In this document: positions 14,962-19,563 of the stretch, piece by piece
Layout of the letters: every line of letters starts with the position of its first letter
Numbering within the stretch: position 1 is the first letter of the stretch
NCBI GenBank assembly: GCA_039820405.1
Contig: JBCBQC010000113.1
Coordinates: forward strand, 1 to 19,563
Source of the DNA: CALLVY01 sp937899855
Lineage (GTDB): Bacteria > Bacteroidota > Bacteroidia > Chitinophagales > Saprospiraceae
Length of the DNA stretch: 19,563 nucleotides
Direction: 5' to 3'
Made by a program: the position numbers and the translations under genes
The notes under the pieces: generated by a model
Databases searched by the model: none
Told to the model about the DNA's origin: nothing
The model's input: only the letters and a program-made list of their open reading frames with translations

Positions 14962-15918
14962 CTAGAAGACTTCTTCCACCACCCGACGGATGGTTTCCGA
15001 ATCGCCCATGGTGTAATAGTGGAGACAGGGGACTCCCCGCGCTTTGAGCTCGCGCGACTGAGTGGTACACCATTCAATACCCACCTCGCGAATGGCTTCT
15101 CTTGAGCCAGCTTTCTCCAGCGCGCCGACGAGCTCGTCGGGAAGGTCGAGGTAAAACAAGCGGGGTAGGGATTTGAGTTGGTAGGCCTTGGTGATGGGTT
15201 TGAGGCCCGGAACGATGGGTACGTTGATGCCCATTTTGCGACACTCTTCCACAAACTCGAAGTACTTTTGGTTGTCGAAGAACATCTGGGTGACGATGTA
15301 ATCGGCCCCCGCGTCGACCTTGGCCTTGGCAAAGGCCAGATCACTGGACATGTTGGGCGCCTCAAAATGCTTTTCGGGATAGCCCGCCACACCGATGCAA
15401 AAGTCCATTTTTTCCCCATTTTCGATATTCGTGTCGAGGTATTTTCCCTGGTTCATCTCTTTGATTTGCTTGACCAGGTCGAGGGCGTATTTGTGGCCGT
15501 CGGGCTCGGGGATAAATTTGCCATCAAACTTGCGCGCGTCGCCACGGAGTGCCAAGACGTTATTGATGTTGAGGAAATTGAGGTCAATCAGGGCATTTTC
15601 GGTGTCTTCCTTTGTAAAGCCACCGCAAATCAGGTGGGGGACGGCATCTACGCCGTAGCGGTGCATGATGGAAGCACAAATCCCAACGGTCCCGGGGCGT
15701 TTGCGGATGGCCGTCTTTTCGTAATAGCCACTCGGACGGATGTTGTAAATGAATTCTTCACGATGGTAGGTGACATCGACGAAGGGCGGTTTGAATTCCA
15801 TCAGGGGATCGAGCGTGTCGAAGATGGCTTGCATGCCTCCCCCTTTGAGTGGAGGCAGTACCTCGTAAGAAATGAGCGTCTTGCCTTGTGCTTTTTCGAA
15901 ATATTCCGTCACTTTCAT
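14962..15918 (-). CDS. metF: Methylenetetrahydrofolate reductase
   Basis: 318 aa, normal MetF length. It reduces 5,10-methylenetetrahydrofolate to 5-methyltetrahydrofolate using FAD, feeding methionine synthesis, in the cytoplasm. A TIM barrel runs through the whole chain. Marks: SYEVLPP (E19, equivalent to the catalytic Glu of E. coli FEFFPP), FVDVTYHRE, HLICGGFTKED, NVLALRGD (D127 of the flavin-contacting RGD), ADYIVTQMFFDNQKYFEFVE and VPGLKPI. The frame is open 61 codons further upstream, but MKVTEYFEKAQGKTLISYEV is where family similarity begins and a -7 box lies 47 bases upstream, so 15918 is chosen. No S-adenosylmethionine riboswitch is evident in the 5' region. Neighbours do not belong to the methionine pathway. 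Confidence 0.96.
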   Translation of the reverse strand: MKVTEYFEKAQGKTLISYEVLPPLKGGGMQAIFDTLDPLMEFKPPFVDVTYHREEFIYNIRPSGYYEKTAIRKRPGTVGICASIMHRYGVDAVPHLICGGFTKEDTENALIDLNFLNINNVLALRGDARKFDGKFIPEPDGHKYALDLVKQIKEMNQGKYLDTNIENGEKMDFCIGVAGYPEKHFEAPNMSSDLAFAKAKVDAGADYIVTQMFFDNQKYFEFVEECRKMGINVPIVPGLKPITKAYQLKSLPRLFYLDLPDELVGALEKAGSREAIREVGIEWCTTQSRELKARGVPCLHYYTMGDSETIRRVVEEVF

Positions 15919-15965
15919 GGCTCTAGTGGTATTACTTGTTGGGAAATAACCATCAAAAAGAGCCC

Positions 15966-15973
15966 CAAAAGTA
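15966..15973 (-). promoter_or_regulatory. Promoter -7 box (TAnnTTTG) of metF
   Basis: On the minus strand TACTTTTG is a perfect match, ending 47 bases before the metF ATG. It lies within the longer reading frame, which supports the shorter start. A -33 element at usual spacing is not clear. Confidence 0.6.
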
Positions 15974-16048
15974 CGAAAATCAGGATACAAATGAGTTGGA
16001 GGGGGGAAATGTGACCAAAAAATGGCGCATCCTAAAGCGTAAAATGAG

Positions 16049-16714
16049 CTAGCGGTCTTTTTTGTCCTCGTTCTTGAAATCACCCCGTTTCCAAGCGTCA
16101 AAAAACTGTTTCCACGCGATGGGATTGAAAATATTCATGGGCGGCGTTTGCCCGATGTAGTAATTGTTGCGGGCCTGCTGACGCAGGTACATGTCGGCGT
16201 GCTCGTTGGGATCCAGCAGGACGATTTCGCGTCCGCGCCGCAGGCTCTCCTCGGCCAGGTTTTCCATGGCGCGTTCCTGCATTTCTTTGGAGACGTCCAT
16301 CGCCAAAAATTCCAGACGGAAGTGCTCGCGGCTGGGCCAGGGGAAGACCACCGTTTCCGGGAGATTGATCGTATCCTGGGTCATGAGTTGGACGAGGGAG
16401 TAACGCGTATCACGCAGGCTGTCGGGAAGGGTAACTTCTACCGGGCGGTAGCCGATGGCGGAGAAGACGATGGTATCCGAGCGGTGAATGACGAGGGAGA
16501 AAAAGCCATTGAAATCCGAATAGGTTCCCCGACCTTCCCCCTTGACGAGGATATTGGTGTAGGGCACGGGGTAGAGCTGGGCGGTAGAGCCATCCAATAC
16601 CATCCCCGAAAACTGGATAACGGGATCTTCGGGCTGGTCCTGTTGGGCCAGCAGGCTGTGGCTGGTGGTCATGAGCGCTAGAAAAAGTGCCAGGTAGCAA
16701 TAACTCCTTTTCAT
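16049..16714 (-). CDS. Exported CarboxypepD_reg-like domain protein
   Basis: 221 aa with a signal peptide (MKRSYCYLALFLALMTTSHS, then LLAQQ). Residues about 34-100 (FSGMVLDGSTAQLYPVPYTN, ILVKGEGRGTYSDFNGFFSL, TIVFSAIGYRPVEVTLPDSL) form a carboxypeptidase regulatory-like (transthyretin-type) beta-sandwich. This domain is common at the start of SusC/TonB-dependent receptors, but no plug or barrel follows, so it is a stand-alone periplasmic or surface protein. The second half is charged and helical (MDVSKEMQERAMENLAEESL, RRGR) and ends in a basic KNEDKKDR. This stand-alone form is widespread in Bacteroidota and its function is not known. It sits between lon and metF with its own promoter box; the 130-base gap to metF and separate box argue against one operon. 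Confidence 0.85.
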   Translation of the reverse strand: MKRSYCYLALFLALMTTSHSLLAQQDQPEDPVIQFSGMVLDGSTAQLYPVPYTNILVKGEGRGTYSDFNGFFSLVIHRSDTIVFSAIGYRPVEVTLPDSLRDTRYSLVQLMTQDTINLPETVVFPWPSREHFRLEFLAMDVSKEMQERAMENLAEESLRRGREIVLLDPNEHADMYLRQQARNNYYIGQTPPMNIFNPIAWKQFFDAWKRGDFKNEDKKDR

Positions 16715-16778
16715 ATTTGGATAAATTTTCGTCCACGGCCCTACAACTTCGAGTGGTCGCAGTGACTCGGTTAGGTTG

Positions 16779-16786
16779 CAAAGATA
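16779..16786 (-). promoter_or_regulatory. Promoter -7 box (TAnnTTTG) of CarboxypepD_reg-like gene
   Basis: On the minus strand TATCTTTG is a perfect match, ending 64 bases before the ATG at 16714, giving a 5' leader of about 55-60 bases. No strong terminator for lon is visible between 16787 and 16838. Confidence 0.55.
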
Positions 16787-16838
16787 ACGCTTTTAAAAGA
16801 GACTAGGTTTATCCGAATGGTTGTTCAAGCGACCTAAA

Positions 16839-19256
16839 TTAGCTCACGGGCGTCAGTTCGAGCGCAATGGCCAGGACCTCCTCCATTTGATCCACGTAGT
16901 GGAATTGGAGGCCACTCCGGTACTCCTCCTTGATCTCATCGACGTGTTTTTGATTTTCTTTACACAGGATCAACTCGCGAATACCCGCCCGTTTGGCCGC
17001 CAGAATTTTTTCCTTGATGCCCCCCACCGGTAGGACCTTGCCCCGCAGGGTAATCTCGCCCGTCATCGCTAGAAAAGGCTTGACGGCTTTCCCTCCGAAG
17101 GCGGAAGCCAAAGCGGTGAGCATCGTGATGCCCGCCGAAGGACCATCCTTAGGAATGGCCCCCTCGGGCACGTGGATGTGAATATCGCGTTCGCCGAAGG
17201 CCGTGGTATCCAAACCCAGTCTCTCGCTGTGGGCCTTGAGGTAGCTCAGAGCCGTCGTCGCGGACTCCTTCATGACATCTCCCAGGTTACCCGTCAGGGT
17301 AAGCTTCCCCTTTCCCGCACTCAGGCTGCTCTCGATGAAAAGGATGTCTCCCCCCACGCTGGTCCAGGCCAAACCGACCGCCACCCCCGTTCCGTGCTGC
17401 TCCCGGTAACGGTCTCGATTGAAGCGGGAAGGACCCAACATATCTTTCAGATCACTTTTTTTGATCTTGACGGAATAAGGTTCTTCCATCGCCACCTTTT
17501 TGGCCACCGACCGCATCACGGAAGCGATCTGCCGATTGAGATTGCGCACCCCACTTTCGCGGGTGTACTGCTGAATAATCTGCTGGGTGACCTCCTTCGA
17601 CAACTGAACTTCCTTCGCCTTGAGTCCGTGCTCTTTGCGCTGATTGGGGACGAGGTGACGTTTGGCAATCTCCACTTTCTCCTCCGTAGAATAGCCGCTG
17701 ATTTGGATGATCTCCATCCGATCGAGCAGGGCGGGCTGGATGGTACTCAAGCTGTTGGCCGTGGCGATGAAGAGCACTTTAGACAGGTCGTACTCCAATT
17801 CGAGGTAATTGTCGTGAAAGGTCTCGTTTTGTTCGGGGTCCAAAACTTCCAGCAGGGCCGAACTGGGATCGCCCCGAAAATCCTTACCGACCTTGTCGAT
17901 TTCGTCGAGGATAAATACGGGATTGGAAGAAGCCGCTTTTTTGAGCGACTGGATGATCCGACCGGGCATGGCCCCGATGTAGGTTTTGCGGTGACCACGG
18001 ATTTCGGACTCATCGTGGAGCCCTCCGAGCGACATCCGGATGAACTTGCGTTGCAAGGCATTGGCGATCGACCGACCGAGGGAGGTCTTGCCGACTCCCG
18101 GAGGCCCGACCAAACACAGGATGGGCGCTTTCATATCACCCTTGAGTTTGAGCACGGCCAGGTGCTCCAAAATCCGCTCCTTGACGTCCTCCAAACCGAA
18201 GTGGTCCTGATCCAGCACTTGCTGGACCGATTGAAGATCAAAATTGTCTTCGGTGTACTCGCGCCAGGGCAGGTCGAGCAGCAACTCCAGGTAATTGATC
18301 AGGACGGAATACTCCGCCATTTGCGGATTGGTACGCCGAAGCTTGTTGATGTCTTTTTCAAAGGATTTTTTTACTTCTTCGGGCCAGCTTTTCTGTTTGG
18401 CTCGAACGACCAGGGCTTCGATCTCCTCGGTTTGGGGATTTTGGCCCAGCTCCTCCTGAATGGTCTTGAGTTGCTGGCCCAAGAAATAGTCGCGTTGTTG
18501 TTTTTCCAGGTCACCACGGACTTTGGATTCGATTTTATTTTTCAACTCTAACAGTTGCAGTTCCGCATCGAGATTTTCCAGTACCGTGGTTGCCTTTACG
18601 GTCAGCTGATCCAATTCGAGGATGTGCTGTTTTACCTCGATTTTGAGGCCCATATTGGACGCAATGAAATTGAGCAGAAAGGAGTCATCGGTGATGTTGC
18701 CCAGCATCATTACGGCTTCGGAGGGGATATTCGGCGAGAGTTCGACGACCTCCTTGGCCTTGTCGCGGAGCGTGGCGATCAGGGCTTTGAACTCCAACTG
18801 ATCCTCGGGTGGTACCTCCTCCTGGGTATTGACCCGTCCCTCCAGATAGGGTTCCTCGGCAGTCATCTCCTCAAGCTGGAAGCGGTGACGGCCCTGAAGA
18901 ATCGCGGTAACGGTCCCATCGGGCATCCGCAGCAGCTTGACCAACTTGGCCACGGTTCCGATTCCAAAGAGGTCTTCCCGGTTCGGGTCCTCGGTTTTGG
19001 TAGATCGTTGGGACAATACGGCAATCATCCGGTGCGAATCGTGGGCTTTGTTGACCGCTTTGATCGATTTGGCCCGACCGATGGTAATTGGAATGACCAC
19101 CCCAGGGAAGAGGACGGTATTTTTTAGGGCCAGGACGGGCAGGGTAAGGGAGTCTTCAATTTCCAATTCTTCTCCATCCTGATCGTCGATCGAGAAGAGG
19201 GGTAGGAATTCGGAATCTTCACTCATATCTTGGGGAAAGAAGAAATCTTCGAACAT
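16839..19256 (-). CDS. lon: ATP-dependent Lon protease
   Basis: 805 aa from ATG 19256 (MFEDFFFPQDMSEDSEF); the ATG at 19226 (MSEDSEF, 795 aa) is an equally possible start, while the open frame to 19346 adds residues unlike Lon. It degrades damaged and regulatory proteins in the cytoplasm. Domain order is canonical: N-terminal substrate domain (LTLPVLALKNTVLFPGVVIP), coiled linker (~220-300, QQRDYFLGQQLKTIQEELGQ), AAA+ module with Walker A GPPGVGKT (384-391) and Walker B VFILDEIDK (447-455), and protease domain with Ser-Lys dyad: S707 in KDGPSAG and K750 in GGIKEKILAAKRAGI. All catalytic parts are intact. The divergent-looking upstream region has no perfect -7 box, and no CIRCE-type or other heat-shock operator is obvious. 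No terminator is clear after the stop. Confidence 0.97.
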   Translation of the reverse strand: MFEDFFFPQDMSEDSEFLPLFSIDDQDGEELEIEDSLTLPVLALKNTVLFPGVVIPITIGRAKSIKAVNKAHDSHRMIAVLSQRSTKTEDPNREDLFGIGTVAKLVKLLRMPDGTVTAILQGRHRFQLEEMTAEEPYLEGRVNTQEEVPPEDQLEFKALIATLRDKAKEVVELSPNIPSEAVMMLGNITDDSFLLNFIASNMGLKIEVKQHILELDQLTVKATTVLENLDAELQLLELKNKIESKVRGDLEKQQRDYFLGQQLKTIQEELGQNPQTEEIEALVVRAKQKSWPEEVKKSFEKDINKLRRTNPQMAEYSVLINYLELLLDLPWREYTEDNFDLQSVQQVLDQDHFGLEDVKERILEHLAVLKLKGDMKAPILCLVGPPGVGKTSLGRSIANALQRKFIRMSLGGLHDESEIRGHRKTYIGAMPGRIIQSLKKAASSNPVFILDEIDKVGKDFRGDPSSALLEVLDPEQNETFHDNYLELEYDLSKVLFIATANSLSTIQPALLDRMEIIQISGYSTEEKVEIAKRHLVPNQRKEHGLKAKEVQLSKEVTQQIIQQYTRESGVRNLNRQIASVMRSVAKKVAMEEPYSVKIKKSDLKDMLGPSRFNRDRYREQHGTGVAVGLAWTSVGGDILFIESSLSAGKGKLTLTGNLGDVMKESATTALSYLKAHSERLGLDTTAFGERDIHIHVPEGAIPKDGPSAGITMLTALASAFGGKAVKPFLAMTGEITLRGKVLPVGGIKEKILAAKRAGIRELILCKENQKHVDEIKEEYRSGLQFHYVDQMEEVLAIALELTPVS

Positions 19257-19563
19257 AAACTTGCATTTGGTGGTCCCGGGCCACGGTGGCGCGGGGTGGG
19301 ATGATTCTCCATGCCAGCTTGGCAGAAAATCGTAGTATTGCTTCACTCAGGGGGAGATGTTCGAATATTGTGCCACTAGAATTTTGGACAAAAAATGGCA
19401 GAAAACGCGACCGCTCGAAGAACGATACAGGTCAAAACGGCAGTCGTGAACACAACGAACCGGATGGTGAGGGAGGCAACAAATATTAGGGTGTGTCTGA
19501 AAATTATCCTTCGGCGCATCTTTGGCATCTTTAGAACTTGGCCACCCGTCCGCCAAGCGGTTC
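19257..19563. other. Upstream region of lon to window end
   Basis: No credible gene. Frames here give short, unrelated products. The lon promoter must lie within, but I find no perfect TAnnTTTG. The distal part is described separately as a possible element edge. Confidence 0.4.
19488..19563. repeat. Possible end of an insertion sequence or interspersed repeat
   Basis: The stretch opens with AGGGTGTGTCTGAAAA, a sequence of the kind found at insertion-sequence termini. It then contains a direct repeat GCATCTTT (19516-19523 and 19525-19532) and a hairpin CTTGGC (19537-19542) / GCCAAG (19552-19557), with flanking GAAC and GTTC extending it. The window ends here, so no transposase or second end can be seen. 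Tentative. Confidence 0.25.

Noticed and set aside
15919..16048. Possible S-adenosylmethionine riboswitch before metF
   Set aside because: The promoter box leaves only about 40 bases of leader, and no paired stems of known SAM riboswitch types can be seen.
15919..16101. 61-residue N-terminal extension of metF
   Set aside because: It has no similarity to MetF, overlaps the 3' end of the preceding gene and contains the metF -7 box.
17172..18551. 459-codon open frame on the plus strand opposite lon
   Set aside because: It is antisense to the intact AAA+ and protease domains of Lon; its product has no domain character and its openness follows from the codon bias of lon.

Overview
The window comes from a Bacteroidota chromosome, most likely a Saprospiria-type bacterium (Lewinella/Haliscomenobacter relatives). 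The evidence is: two secreted proteases ending in type IX secretion (T9SS) C-terminal sorting domains; a CarboxypepD_reg-like exported protein; almost no Shine-Dalgarno sequences before starts; and several perfect TAnnTTTG promoter -7 boxes, the form used by the Bacteroidota primary sigma factor, lying just upstream of genes. The lineage within the phylum is inferred from protein flavour only. I see no rRNA, tRNA, CRISPR array or complete mobile element.

Left part (1-4200): an accessory-looking, more A/T-rich end. A minus-strand gene with features of the DUF1629/Imm11 immunity family is followed by a short ssb with a clear terminator. Divergent from ssb is a small zinc-ribbon protein, with a 10-bp-phased repeat between them. 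Next come a 464-477 aa unknown, mostly helical protein on the minus strand and, divergently, a 174 aa protein that joins a sigma-region-4-like HTH to an RNA polymerase alpha-CTD-like domain. The last is the most unusual gene here. A bidirectional hairpin terminator closes this part.

Middle part (4200-9030): a minus-strand pair, a prohibitin/SPFH membrane protein and a DUF2157 polytopic membrane protein, then two plus-strand genes with their own promoters: a DUF2279 (YfiM-like) exported protein and an M43 zinc metalloprotease with a T9SS sorting domain.

Right part (9026-19563): all minus strand. Reading in the direction of transcription: Lon protease, a CarboxypepD_reg-like exported protein, metF (methylenetetrahydrofolate reductase), a 1270 aa lysyl-endopeptidase-like secreted protease with three Ig+FN3-type modules and a P domain, fahA (fumarylacetoacetase, last step of tyrosine/homogentisate breakdown) and, overlapping its 3' end by 14 bases, a two-helix PepSY membrane protein. 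Apart from the fahA-PepSY overlap, most genes look like separate transcription units. The final 75 bases may be the edge of a repeat or insertion sequence.

The functional themes are extracellular protein degradation (two T9SS proteases), cytoplasmic proteolysis (Lon), amino acid and one-carbon metabolism (fahA, metF), and a few membrane-quality or unknown proteins. No complete new multi-gene system is evident; the best candidate for new biology is the HTH/alpha-CTD fusion.
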